NCBI GenBank assembly: GCA_032878915.1
Contig: JAVQMG010000129.1
Coordinates: forward strand, 23,751,501 to 23,815,500
Source of the DNA: Castanopsis chinensis
Lineage: Eukaryota; Streptophyta; Magnoliopsida; Fagales; Fagaceae
DNA: 64,000 nt
Direction of reading: 5' to 3'
Part shown: positions 9,160 to 21,980 of the stretch, piece after piece
How positions within the stretch are numbered: the stretch's first letter is position 1
Layout: every line of letters begins with the position of its first letter
The notes under the pieces: generated by a model
Database searches by the model: none
Told to the model about the DNA's origin: nothing
Seen by the model: the letters and a program-made list of their open reading frames with translations, nothing else
Translations under genes and position numbers: made by a program

Positions 9160-12100
9160 GTGAGTTACACTTTTTTAGTTTTTTAAGTGGCGAGCCAAAA
9201 TATATGATCTTCACTTTACCTAAACCCCAAACCCAACTACCAAAAAAAGAAGCTTAACAAAAACAAGAGTGCTCTCATGACTCATGAAAGAACTGACGCA
9301 CGCACAGTTATAAAATCAAGTAATATTAGGTGTATGAAGCTTTTTTTTTTTTTTTGTATATACCAAAAGAAGAAAAAGGATTAAAGAATCAAAATATGGG
9401 ATAATGACACCTCCTTTAATAGGGTATATCTTCTTTGTGACCTTTGCATGCTATTGGATAAAATTCAATCATGTCGTACGATGAATCAATGATCAATATT
9501 TCAACCACACGATTGAGTATAGTAGGCCGGGAAATATAAGATATAACCTCATCTCCTCAAGATACTCAAGATACTATATTCAAGAATAAGTAGATCTTCA
9601 TTGAAAATGTTCAGGTTTAAATTTTCATTTTCTCAATTATCGAATTGTTTATAATAAAAAAAAACCCTTAAGAATCCATACTTAAATTTTACACTCTAAA
9701 TTGTTAGATGCTATTATATTTTCAATGATTGGATTTTTCATAAAATATTCATCTTTTTGTTTGACATATATAAATGATAGTTTTCCATATCAAAAAAAAA
9801 AAAAAAAAAGATAGTTTTCCTTCGTGTACAATTATTTAGTGTATTTCTTGTACTAGTACTACACCTCCATCTCACATAAAGATGGACGTGCATAAGACCA
9901 CATTCATGTGAAAAGGAGGTATAATATATAGAATAATTTCTTTTAACTCATTATGTCGTAGTTCATAAAATTATTCATATTTGTTAAATCACGTGGCTTA
10001 TTAAACTTCTTAAACAAATTAAATGACTGATTATGAAACAAAATCATATATATGAATGACCCAAGGGAAATCTTGAAACTTAACAAGGTCATAATAAAAA
10101 TAATTCTAAATTTTAAACATAAATAATAAAAAAATGTTTTGCCAAACGTGTATTTAACTCTTCTAATTTGTTATTTGTAATCATAATACCCATTCCTTGC
10201 CGATTTACACCCTATCTGAATAAGCACACCATCACTAATTGATTTATAATAAAGGTAAATCAATTAACAACTCGGCTGCTCGTGCATTGGCTAGAGAGGC
10301 AAAGAATGTGAATGAATGCGTGCATTGGCTAGAGAGGCAAAGAATGTGAATGAATGTGTAATCTGGGTTGAGGATTCCCCACCTTGTATTGAGAACCAAC
10401 TTATGATTGATGTAATTGCAATGGACTTTAGTCCTCAATGAAAGCTCTGATACAAATTGACAATCAAAAAAATAAAAATAATAAAGGTAAAAGATTCGAG
10501 GTGATTATAATACCCATGTCTTTCTGAAGTACTTTTTCTTTCTTTCTTTGTTTTCTTTCTTTTATTTTTTATTTTTTCATGGGACCTTGCTTAGGTACTT
10601 GGTTCAATATTATATATATATATATATATCCGTCATGCAATAATATATCCTTCATCAAATTCTGCTGCCCTGGATGTGCACCAGCACTACTCAACAAGAA
10701 AAGAACTTCGGGAGATTAAGAACACCCACGTTCACTCGTTATAAGTTATCACCCAACTTTTTTTTAAGTGGTCCACAACTATCTTTTGCTCTGACCATTC
10801 ACACTTTTTTTGTCATGAAACATGGGCTTTTTTTTAGAGAATGGTCGTAATAAAATAAAATTTGAGGGAACAATTATTATTTCTTGTGGGCTGTGGCTCC
10901 CAGACTAGTAAAGAGTTTAATCATCACGGCGTTCTGAAATTATAGCATATCTAAGTAAAGTAAAAAAAAAAAAAAAAAATCTCTAGTGGGTTTAAACTTT
11001 AAAACTAACTAGTCGCTAACCCGTGCGATGCACGGGAAAGCTATCGAATATGAAGTTTTAAAAACTTTTTATTAAACTCCCTACCACAAAGATATAAATT
11101 TACCAGAACACAAACTTTTAGGATGAAAACATAGATAACGATATTTAATGGATTGGGTAATAGCACGGGCCTTCAAAAGAAAAGAATATGATTTAAAAAG
11201 TCAAAAATTTTAGTATAGGCAAGAGCAAGTACAATTGTTAAGGAAGGATTAAAGGTCCTATAAGAAACATTTTTTCCAATATTTGGGCTCAATGGTAGAG
11301 TACAAAGATGGCGATCTATTACACAAAATTCTTCTCATTATAATCAACAATCCTAAAGTGAATATTCAATCCAAAAATGTGTAACCAATGCCATATATTG
11401 AATTTTTGTATGGGGCAAAGATTAGGACAAAAATATTCTTATAACCATGCCCATATAGCTTCTAAACAACCATGCCCATATAGCTTCTAAGTTCCAACTA
11501 TTATGCTAAGGAACCAAAAAATATTAGTAAATGAAAATGTATCATAATCTAGCATTCCGATTTAACAGTTACAATTTCAAACACAACCTTACTAAGAAAA
11601 TTCCACCGGCATTCAAATATTACTTAGTTTAAGTAAATCTATAAGAGTAATAAACCTAACCTTTGGAATAGAGGGCTAAAGCGTATCTTTTGAATCTAGA
11701 ACATTTCTTCCTTTAAAATATGCCTGAATTGTGAATGGTTTTTCTAAAAATTATTCACACTTTAAAATAATAATATTAAATTTAGTATGACAATCAAGTA
11801 CGAATAGCCAAACAATTAAGCAAATTTCAAAACCAAATATAAATATATTAACATATAATATGGAACACTATTATAGATTTTATATTATATAATATTTACT
11901 TTTTTGAGATAATCTTGTATAATATTTACTTTGCACGACACATAGATGATTGATTCACCTATTACTCAACAACACAACACTACATGGTAAAGAAATTATA
12001 GCCACAAGTTTTACCTTTTCTTTTATTGAAAATCAGCAGACCCACAAATAAAACTCAATCTTGTTTAAATTACCAAAGAATAGCAAATTAGCAATACAGT

Positions 12101-14210
12101 TGTACAACACGTAGTTTAACCAAAGTAGTAAACAAAGTTCATAGTTTAGTATTAGTTTAACTCTTAAATGGCACAAGTTAAATCAATAGACACACACACA
12201 CACACACACAGATACTACTAGTACTGTGATGAAGCCTAGAGTCGATGGATAAACACAAATTTGTGGCAAGGCAACTGGCGGCATGATGGCTTAAGTACTG
12301 AGATGGGAGATAGGACTACATCAAGAAGAAGAAAAAGGAGATGGAGTGGGTTTGTGAGTTTGATCGGGAGCATTATGACGGTATAAGGATACTTACTTTT
12401 GGGTAGTGAATGTCTCTGGCACTCTGCACATATTATTGGGTGTGCAAATTGTAATGGTGTCTAGAGCCGATGGTGGTCAATTCTTAAAGAAGAGGTTTAG
12501 GGTTTTATCACAAGGCTAGAGAGAAGAAGGCTTTCTCTAATATAAGCAGGGCAGAAAATAAGAAATAAATACTGCCACACACTTAATCAGATGTAAAGTG
12601 TTTGTTTTATATTTGGTAACTACTCCCCCAAAAGTCAAAATCGTGTGTCTCTAAATTAAAAAGAATTTTAAAAAATGTGACGTGGAAAATTGTGGAGCTA
12701 GCAAAGGCTTTGGTTTTATATATATATATATAACTGCTATTTGATTGTTCATTTCAATTTCTCTTGTGAGTTTAAGGTCGGTTTCTGTTTGGAGAATGAA
12801 GGTTTTGGGAGGTGGAATTGTTCCGCTCATTCCAAATATTACACATTCATCTTTATATAAAGTGGATCCAATGTGAGTTTCTCAACAACAACAAAAAAAA
12901 AGTGGATCCAATGTATGAATGTCACACATGAGACTCATATTTATATGAGAAAATGGTATATGCACTAAATACATCGAATAATTTTTCCAAAGATGGTTAC
13001 CCATATCAAGGTATTTATTAAATTATTATTATTATTTAAAAAGAAAAAAAAAAGATTAATGCCTCCTTTCAAGGTTAAATTAATGTGTTTTTTTTAAAAA
13101 AAAAAAATTAATAGTTGGAAGTACGAAGAGGGAAAATTTGAACCTTGAACATCATTGTTAGAAAAACCAAAATGAGTCAATTGAATTACAAAACTCTTAA
13201 GCTTATACTTCATTGATTACCAATTTACCATACAAGATAATGTTTTCTTTTCGAATGTATGGGTGGTATTGTAGCTAGAATAATCATTTATTCTTTCCAA
13301 AGTACAAGGGTCCATTCTTGTCTCTTAAATGTCTTAACTTGATTACATGACCTATTTATTAACAGAGACATGTTAGGTCGTGTCGATCATAACATAACTT
13401 GTTTATTAAACAAGTTATACAAATAGTGTTGTGTCAACTTATTTAATAAACAAGTCATGTCCAGGTTGAGGGATCTCGTCAAGATTAATAAACAAAGTAT
13501 TGTTTTTCTATCAAACTTAAGCACTAACATTAGAATCATGAGACCACTTGTGTACAACTAGTTTATTAGCTGGTGTTTTATTATGATTTTGGTCCCTAAA
13601 CATTTACATTATGTGTTGGTCCTTAGTGTCTTAAATGTGCCAATTTTCTGTATTTTTTTATATATTTTATTTTAATGTTTTTTCCTAGTCAAGTCATGAT
13701 CGGCCATATTTTATACTTATAAAACAAACAAGATTGGGTGGGACAGTGACTGACATTTAGTTCATTTGATCAATTACAAGTAGAGGAAGTGTAAGCTCCC
13801 AAACCTTTCCTTTTCTGGTGATCATTGTGATGAACAAACATTAGTGCAGGCTCAAGTAGTTTAGTAAATTTCGTATTTGGGTGTCAGTATGAAAGATGGA
13901 AAATATCCCTATAGTGAGAAGGTACCTTAGTCTTTGCAATTCATCTATCTCTTTTGGCACGAAATTGTAAATCCTTCTTTCTCTACTTAGACCTAAACCA
14001 GTCAGCTACTAGAGAAAGGTATGATGAATCAACACCTCCTACTAAAGGGTATTTAACCACCAATGCAATTTGGAAATCTTCTCTCAAAAGTCTTGAACTG
14101 GCAACCAAAGCTTAAGAGAGAATGATGGTACTCTACCTTGTATACCCACAAGGGGCAAAGAGTCAGGGAATGAAGTAGGTGGGCGGAGCTTGGGGTTGGG
14201 TTATATATAT
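9160..14210. other. AT-rich intergenic region without recognised genes
   Basis: No coding sequence with a recognisable domain was found on either strand. It contains TA tracts at about 10611-10629 and 12719-12731, a CA tract at about 12191-12210, a perfect palindrome CCCGTGC-GAT-GCACGGG at 11020-11036, and a duplicated 36-bp stretch (GTGCATTGGCTAGAGAGG... at about 10281 and 10320). Most of it is probably old transposon debris. Confidence 0.5.
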
Positions 14211-14395
14211 ATGAGAATTACACTTTATCCCTTTTAAATTACGACCACTTTTACATTTACCCCTCTAAACTATAATTCATTTTACACTTACCTCCCTAAA
14301 TTATGACTCATTTTACAGTTACCCCTTTAAACTATGAGAATGCACACTTAATTTCCTAAACTATTGTTGTGTTCTTTAAGTTTGTGAATCTTTTA
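14211..14395 (+). repeat. Left arm of a diverged inverted repeat (partner at 29305-29500)
   Basis: It carries the phrases ACACTTTATCCC, CACTTACCTCCCTAAATTAT and AAACTATGAGAATG. The reverse complement of 29305-29500 has the same series. The whole LINE/copia stack lies between the two arms, which are probably the ends of an older inverted-repeat element into which the LINE inserted. Confidence 0.5.
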
Positions 14396-14577
14396 TATAC
14401 AATTTTCTCTGTCACTAGTGAAGGTTTGGGTTCCCCAACTTCTCCTAGGTTGAGAAAGAGCCGGTCCCTTCCTTTTGAAGGCTAGTCAATCCCTATTAGC
14501 CACCATTTGGTTGCTATAGGCTAGTAGGGTTTTTTTCTTCTAGGAGTTTTGGGAAACACTTTAATTTCTTTTGCCTC

Positions 14578-16428
14578 ATGGAGGAGATTACTACGAGGTG
14601 GAATTAGATGTCTCTGTAGGGATTGGAGGAGGACAAGTTTGATCTCCGATCTGATATGGGGTCAAAGGAATTCATCCTGGCTACAAAGTTTCACACAAAA
14701 CGGGTCCTTAATGTTGATGTTGTAGCTCGTAATTTCTCTTAACTATGGCGTACTCAAAATGGATTTAATATTAAGGATCAGGGCAACCATATTGTCCTCT
14801 TTATCTTCGAAAACAAGGTTGATTGTGACAAAAATTTTTCTTCTCAGCCTTGGAGTTTCGATAAATTTTTGGTGGTTTTTCAGAGGTAGGATAATTAAAC
14901 GTGGCAAAACGGGTGGGTCGGGTCGGGTTCAGGTCGAGTCAATCGAGTCACTGGCCGAGTTAGGTCACGAGTAGGGTTGAGTTGACCTATATTGTTCAAA
15001 TAAGTTTTTTTTTTTTTTTAAATAGATGCAATCTGTCAATTGTTTTTGAGTTCCTTAACTGTGATTAGATTCTCACTGGTCATACTGTTACCACTTACCA
15101 ATTACCACTAAACACTTAATACCCAAATTTGGTGCAACTCTTGGTCCAGCTTTTTAAAAGCTAATCTTGGTATAATCTTCAATCTGTTTAAAGTAGGAAG
15201 AGAAAATGAAGGTGGCAAGTAAAGAATGACAAACTATAATAGAGTACATAACATATTAAGTAAAGAAGAATAAGTAAATATTTTATAAGAATTACACCTC
15301 AATCTCAATCTACTATACGTTGGTAGACGTGGTAAAAAAGGCGGGTTGGGTCGGGTTCGAATCGGGTCAATCGGGGCGCGGGTCAAAACAGGTCATTTTT
15401 AAACGAGTCAATCAGGTCGAGTGAGAAAATTCTAACCCGTTTTTCCATGCTTAACGATAATAGCACCCACGTTTGAAACTTGGATTATGAGAGAGTCCCT
15501 TTCTAGGTGCAAATATACGACATTTCGATCAATTTTATGAACAAAATGGTGGCTGAAGGATTATGTTCTGGTATTGGTGAAGTATGTCCTTCTAATTTCT
15601 TAGTCTAGAAGGGGGTGACCAAGTGCGTGTTCGTGTTATTCTAGATATTTCAAAGCCTCTATGTCGTGGACATAAAATCACTCTCGAAGGTGGGAACACG
15701 GGATGGGTTTCTTTCAAGTACGAAAGGTTGCCAAGTATCTGTTATTGGTGAGGTTGTTTAACTCGCAGTGACAAAGATTGTGATTTGTGGATTATCAAAT
15801 CAAATTAGAAAATCCACCATTGTAGTTCCAGGTTTCTATCAACAAAAGAAAGATTCAAAGGTTTCAAAGGACTCGAGAAGTGAACCTTTTTCAAAACCTC
15901 ACCAAGCATCCTTGCCAGAGAATGGAACTCCAATGAAACCATTGGAAAAGGTAATCCCAGATTCTTTGCTTCCAAATATCTCTAATTCTACTACATATCC
16001 TATTGTCAGGGATTTGGATGATCTTCTGCCGGGTTTTGGGGGTTAGTTTAGTATAAAAAGGAACTTTCCACATACTTTGTATGAAACTAATGTAGAACTA
16101 GAAAAAGGTGATGCAATGGAAGACGTTGATGGAAAGTTGGAGTTGTCACTAGAAAAGGAGTCTGCTACTTCAGTAAAGCCTAGGGATGAGGATATCAAAG
16201 CAAAAAGTCCAACTCAGATCTTAGCCATGTATAAGTCTCCATCACTTATCACTAGGTCAGATAGATTCCCTTTGATTGACCTCTCCAATACTTTAGACTA
16301 TCCCACATGCACCTCACTTCCACCTAAGCCCTCTTGGACCCGCATTAACCTTATCCTTTCTGAACCCGAGGAAAAATTGGAGGTATTCATAGGAAAAAAG
16401 AGGGTTTCACCGCCCAAGAAAAATCAGT
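14578..16428 (+). pseudogene. LINE ORF1 (DUF4283 and zinc-knuckle protein), broken
   Basis: From the ATG at 14578, conceptual translation with stops gives a DUF4283 pattern: E-F-I-L-A-T-K-F, then Q-P-W-S-F-D-K-F-L-V-V-F-Q at about 14848-14886. A 558-bp insertion (14896-15453) splits it. After that come a V-I-L-D-I-S-K-P-L-C-R-G segment (near 15636), a decayed CX2C zinc knuckle (S-I-C-Y-W near 15738) and a basic/acidic C-terminal tail ending near 16428 with the P-S-W-T-R-I-N-L motif usual for plant LINE ORF1. ORF1 proteins bind LINE RNA as a chaperone. There are multiple stop codons. Confidence 0.7.
14896..15453 (+). mobile_element. hAT-like nonautonomous element with GGGTC-rich ends
   Basis: It begins TAAACGTGGCAAAACGGG and ends with the near complement CCCGTTTTTCCATGCTTA. 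The flanking 8-mers AGGATAAT (14888-14895) and ACGATAAT (15454-15461) match at seven of eight positions, fitting a hAT target duplication. A second TIR-like start (TAGACGTGGTAAAAAAGG) at about 15323 suggests a rearranged or nested copy. The same family occurs at 35736-36932. Confidence 0.7.
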
Positions 16429-16519
16429 AAGGTGTATAAAGAAAACAAAATTGGTTTCTCTGATTGATAAAGAAAATGCAGTCTTATTGGCGGAGGCTAG
16501 TTCCCAGCCCCGACAAGAA

Positions 16520-16885
16520 CAATAAATCTCATCTGTTGGAACTATCGGGGGTTTGGGAACCAATAAACAGTTTAGGAGCTCGGAGAGTTAGTCCGGGCAC
16601 AAAATCCCTCAGTCGTGTTTTTAGTAGAAACATGACTGGAAGAAGCAAGGCTAAGCAATATTTGTGATTCTCTTCAGTTCAATCATTACCATGGAGTTTC
16701 AAGGATTACTCGTGGGGGTGGCTTAGCTCTCTTTTGGAAGAATGGATTTATTTTAGATGTGGAATCTTCATCCCAAAATCATATAGATGTGGTGATAAAT
16801 AAAGGAGAGGACAATGCATGGCGTTTCACAGGAATATATGAAGCACCAGAAACGCATTTGCGATCTAAAACATGGGAGCTGATTC
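16520..16885 (+). pseudogene. LINE ORF2, endonuclease N-terminal part
   Basis: Conceptual translation in mixed frames gives N-C-R-G-F-G-N near 16526, then a continuous stretch from about 16678 (H-G-V-S-R-I-T-R-G-G-G-L-A-L-F-W) to W-R-F-T-G-I-Y-E-A-P-E at about 16850. This is the AP endonuclease fold of plant L1 elements. The copia element interrupts it after 16885 and the frame continues at 25549. Confidence 0.75.
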
Positions 16886-18309
16886 TGTTAGGATGTCTGC
16901 CCTTAAATCCTATTATATGATGCTATATATGATATTATGTATGACTTAATGTTGTGATAATTAAAGTTGTTATATTATTATTTAAAATTAATTGTAACAT
17001 GAATATTTGGACATTATCATATAGTCCATGAGATGCATAGTATGTGATTTATGTGAAAAGTCACAGAAGATATAAATCATAAGTTCTTTGTCAACTCAGA
17101 ATTGTAGTTCATAGTCGGTGATGAAATTGGGCATTTCATCTGCAAAAACTATAACATATCAACTAAGATGATTTTTCTTGATCATGGAAGTGTAGACTTC
17201 TAGTTAATGTGTTGATATGTCTTAAGAGTTAAGACATATTAAACTGGACTACTGTGAGATTTATTATTCTCCTAACGACTATCAAATGAATAATAAATCT
17301 CACGACTTCTATTTGCATAAACTCTTAATCCTGAGAGAATAATGGACCTGATCATGAAGTACGGTTGCTTTAATATATCAGGAGTGAGATATAAAGTAAC
17401 GATCAAAACCTTAGTATGTTGGGCAGCCACATTTAGTGTTGACGGAACATATATTCTCAAGATGAAATTTATAATCTCTTAACGAAGATATAAAATATTC
17501 CCTTAAGATAAGTTTGATGGGTTTGGTTATTCAGAGTGTTAAGCTTAACCACTTTAGTAAGGAGTTACTAAAGTATATATTTATGAAATTGGATTTTATA
17601 AATATATGATGAATAACTTAAAGGATTAAACCGGGTACTCAAGAATTAAGATGTAATAATTTTCAAAGTGGCAGTCTATATTCATGACTTTGTATTACTA
17701 CAAATATTTTATGAAGGAGTTGTATGTATAATAAAGTCTTGGGATATAATTTATTAATAAGGCCTACAGTGCAATTATATTTATATAGTGGTATTAAATA
17801 TAATTAATGGAAACTTTGGACTTGTCAAAAGTTGACAGAAAAATCTAAGGCTCATTGGAACTAGTGTCTTATTGGTCCCTTTTGGTCCCACTCCAAGCCA
17901 CACACTAAAGCCCAATTGGAAAGGCCCAATGGGCCGGCCCAAATAAATAATCAGTTAGTTATAAAAAGAGAAACATACAAAAAATTTTATTAGAGAATAA
18001 GAAAAATAATAAGAAAGAGACATCATTATGAAATGGTGTGTATATGTGAGTGAAGTCACTCAATAATTCTCCCTTAGAAACTGATTGAGAGACCACACTT
18101 CTTGGGCGTAAAGTGGAATTGGAGTGAAGATTAAAAGTGTTCCCAAGTACTTTCGATCCTTTGTTTTGAATTTTACCACACTAAGGTACACTATTTTGTT
18201 CTTAAATTCTAAAACTCAAACACATGTTATCAATCATGAATGAAATAAATCCATTTTTGTTGCTTCCGCTGTATCTTTTGTATAAGATACAAAACTAGAT
18301 TTACCAATA
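16886..18309 (+). repeat. 5' LTR of the copia element
   Basis: It starts TGTTAGGATGT and ends ...GATTTACCAATA, the last three bases corresponding to ACA in the 3' LTR. It contains a 16-bp perfect stem at 17254-17269 and 17288-17303 around an 18-base loop. Length is 1,424 bp. Confidence 0.85.
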
Positions 18310-18311
18310 AT

Positions 18312-18323
18312 TGGTATCAGAGC
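18312..18323 (+). other. Primer-binding site (initiator tRNA-Met)
   Basis: TGGTATCAGAGC lies two bases after the 5' LTR. It is the standard plant copia site complementary to the 3' end of initiator tRNA-Met, where minus-strand cDNA synthesis starts. About 1.35 kb of AT-rich leader follows before gag, with TA tracts near 18464-18483 and 18886-18910. Confidence 0.85.
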
Positions 18324-18461
18324 CAGGTTTTCATCTCATGATTGTATAATATGTGATTGAATTTTAGAATTTAAGAAAACCGTTATCTTTGTGTTTCAAT
18401 TTTCTGCATCATAAAGTAATGGTGCCGTGTCTTTATAGTTATTGTATCTTTGCGTCACTTG

Positions 18462-18492
<31 letters not shown>

Positions 18493-19675
18493 CTTCACAA
18501 GGATATTATTATTGAAGAGGAGCCGTATCTTAATTGGAACCATGCAAAATAACTAGAAGTTTATGGCCTAGAGAATATAGTTATTGAATTTCAATAACTG
18601 CCATGTGCGTTACTTTTGTTAATGCACCGCTTGGTTTATTCTTGCACGACTGGGACTTTATTGCATGGCTTGGACTTCATTGCATGGCTTAGACTTAATT
18701 ACATGGCTTGGACTTTATTGCACGGCTTGGTCATATTATAAACTTGAAGATAATTGCATGTTAATTTCCTTGTATGTATACATGAGTTGATATGCAAATA
18801 GTTTGTTAAAGAGTTCTAACAAATCTTTAAGTTATATATATAATGTAATAATCATATATTACATATAATAATCCGTATATTATATTATATATATATATAT
18901 ATATATATAATATAATACAGGTTTATAATGTAATATGGGTTTATTATAGATTATATATATTTATATATATTAATGCTAGGATTATGAAATTTATTCCAAA
19001 TGAGATTAGGATTATGTTATCAAAGTGTCTAGCATTATTATGGTTCTTGATTTTAAAAACCTTTAATTTAAAATATCTAGTGGGAGAGAGATACAAGGGT
19101 TGCATCTCACGGCCTCCATTGTTGGTTCATAGTAGTGTGAAATATATACTTTGACTTTACCTCGAGCTTAAAATTTTATGCGGAGAGTATTTATTTCATG
19201 GTCCTATAAGATTGAATTTCCTGGTTCATAGTGGTTTGATAAGCACCTTGTCTTAGCTTTGAGCTTTGCATTCCATGCGAAATGCGTTTTTATCATGGTA
19301 CTACAAAATAGGCCTATTAAAGGGATGAAATGTAACTACACATGATTCTAGACAATGGTATACACTAGACTAAGTATTATAGTATCCTCTATGCTGAATT
19401 CTTGCTATTATTACTTAAAGGCTAAATGTAAAACGGCATATTATTAGTGTTTGATAAGAGTTATCATGATAGCACTAATAATGAGAATAGTTCTCAATCA
19501 ATCATACTATTTAATGTTCACTCTATGATGAGAGATATTGAATATAGGATTGGGTTGTCATTGCATATATTATATTGTGGTTTTATTAAGGTTCCATAAT
19601 ATATGTTTATATGTTAAATTAATAATGTTTAGTTTACTTATTATATTCATGTTTATTATTTTCAGATTTAAAATC

Positions 19676-21980
19676 ATGGCATCGTTTAGCCCACTTGTTG
19701 CTATTCTTAATCAAAACAAACTAACTGGATCCAACTATGTTGACTAGAAAAGAAATTTAGACACTGTTCTTATAGCTGAAGAGCACAAATATGTGCCTAC
19801 TCAACCATGTCTTAACTTTCCTTCATTAGATGCTCCTCTTGAGGAAAAATAGCTATATGATTGTTGGCAGAAATCTAATGAGATGGTTAAGTACTGTATC
19901 CTAGCATCTATTTCAAATATTCTACAGCATCAAATGCAGGATGTAGAACTTGCTTCAGACATAATGCTTAGTCTGAAGGAGATGTTTGGTGAACAAGGCC
20001 ATTCTACAAGGCAAGAAACTCTGAGGCAGATTTAATACTAAAATGGCTGAAGATACTTCAGTAAGGGAGCATTGTCTTATGATGATCTCTAATCTAAATA
20101 CATTGAAAGTTTTAGGTGCCGATATTGATGGAGAATCCTAATTGGATATGATACTCCAGTCACTGTTGGGATATGTGTCCTTAAATCCTATTGTATGATG
20201 CTATGTATTTTATTATGTATGACATTATGTATGACTTAATGTTATGGTTAATAAAGTTGTATTATTATTTGAAAATATTGGTAACATGAATATTGGGACA
20301 TTATCATATAGTCCATGAGATGCATAGTGTGTGATTTATGTGATTTAGTCACAGAAGATATAAATCACAAGTTCTTTGTAAACTCAGAATTATAGTTCGT
20401 AGTCGGTGATGAAATTGGGCATTTCATCTGTGAAGACTATAACATATCAACTACGATGATTTATCTTGATCATGGAAATGGAGATTTCTAGTTGATATGT
20501 TGATATGTTTTAAGAGTTAAGACATATTGAACTGGACCGGTGTGAGATTTATTATTCTCCTAACGACTGTCAAATGAATAATAAACTCACGACTTATATT
20601 TGCATGAACTCTTAATCCTGAGAGGATAATGGACCTGATCATGAAGTGTAGGTTGCTTTGATATATCAGGAGTGAGATCTATAGTAACGGTCAAAATCTT
20701 AGTATGTTGGGCAGCCACATTTAGTGTTGATGGAACATATATTCTCAAGATGGAATTCATAGTCTCTTAACGGAGATACAAAATATTCCCTTGAGATAAG
20801 TTTAATGGGTTTGTTATTCAGAGAGTTAGGCCTAACCACTTTAGTAAGGAGTTACTAAAGTATATATTTATGGAATTGGATTTCATAAATATATGATGAA
20901 TAACTTAAAGAATTAAACCGGGTACTCAAGGAATAAAGATGTAGTAATATACAAAGTGGCAGTCTACCTTCATGACTTTGTATTACTATGAATATTTTAT
21001 GAAGGGGTTGCATGTATAATAAAGTCTTGGGATATAATTTATTAATAAGGCCTAGAGTGCAACTATATTTATATAGTGGTATTAAATATAGTTAATGGTA
21101 ACTTTGGACTTGTCAAGAGTTGACAAAAAAGCCCAAGGTCCATTGGAGCTAGTGTCTTATTGGTCCCTTTTGGTCCCATTCCAAGCCACACACTTAAGCC
21201 CAATTGGAAAGGCCCAAAAGGCCGGCCCAATTAGATAATCAGTTAGATACAAAGGGAGAAACATACAGAATTTTTCTGGTGTGAATTGATAAGAGAATTT
21301 GTAGAGATTTTCATAGAGAAAAAGAAAGAGTGTGAGACACACTTTCATATTCTCCCTTTGGAACTAATTGAGAGACCACACATCTTGGGCGTTAGTGGAA
21401 TTGGAGTGAAGATTGAAAGTATTCCCAAGAGCCTCTCATCTTCAAGTTTTGAAATTCACCGCTCCAAGGTACACTCTCTTGTTCATATATTCTGAAACTT
21501 AAATAGTACGTGTTAACTTTTATATATGAAGTAGATCCGTTTCTTTATGCATTATACATTTATTCTTCCGCTGCGCATGTATGATTCCATCAGTCACTAC
21601 CAGAATCATTCAAGAAATTCAAACTTAACTATAATATGAACAAAAAGATTTATTCATTATCTGAATTAATGAATGAGTTGATGAAGGTGGAAAGCATCCT
21701 TAGTACTTCTAGTGTTGCAGCCAATGTTGGTGAAGCTTCTACTTCTCAACCTAAGTCGAAAGGCAAAAGTAAGAAGAACAAGAAGAAAGACTTCACTAAG
21801 CAAGATAGTAAACAAATAGCCTTAGGAGTTGCCAAGAAAGGAAAGAAAATCAAAGGAAAGTGTTTCCATTGTGGTAAGAAAGGATATTGGAAGTGGAATT
21901 GTCCAACATTCAAGGCTGCTAAGAATAAAGGTATGAAAAGTTCATTTCTTCTTGAAATATGTTTGGTACAGAATCCCACG
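19676..21980 (+). pseudogene. Copia gag, split by a solo LTR
   Basis: The ATG at 19676 begins M-A-S-F-S-P-L-V-A-I-L. An in-frame TAG at 19745 replaces the usual Trp of the N-Y-x-x-W motif, and further stops and shifts follow. The frame up to I-L-Q-S is cut at 20163 and resumes at 21598 with L-P-E-S-F. The C-terminal zinc knuckle (C-F-H-C...C near 21861-21902) has Tyr where the metal-binding His is expected. Gag normally packages the element's RNA. Confidence 0.8.
20164..21592 (+). mobile_element. Solo LTR of a related copia subfamily
   Basis: It begins TGTTGGGATATG and ends CCATCA, flanked by the 5-bp duplication GTCAC (20159-20163 and 21593-21597). It is clearly related to the LTRs at 16886 and 24501 but differs in its last 350 bp. 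Removing it and one GTCAC restores the gag frame, showing an independent insertion followed by LTR-LTR recombination. Confidence 0.88.

Noticed and set aside
17272..17460. Minus-strand frame inside the 5' LTR
   Set aside because: Antisense shadow in an LTR, not conserved in the other LTR copies.
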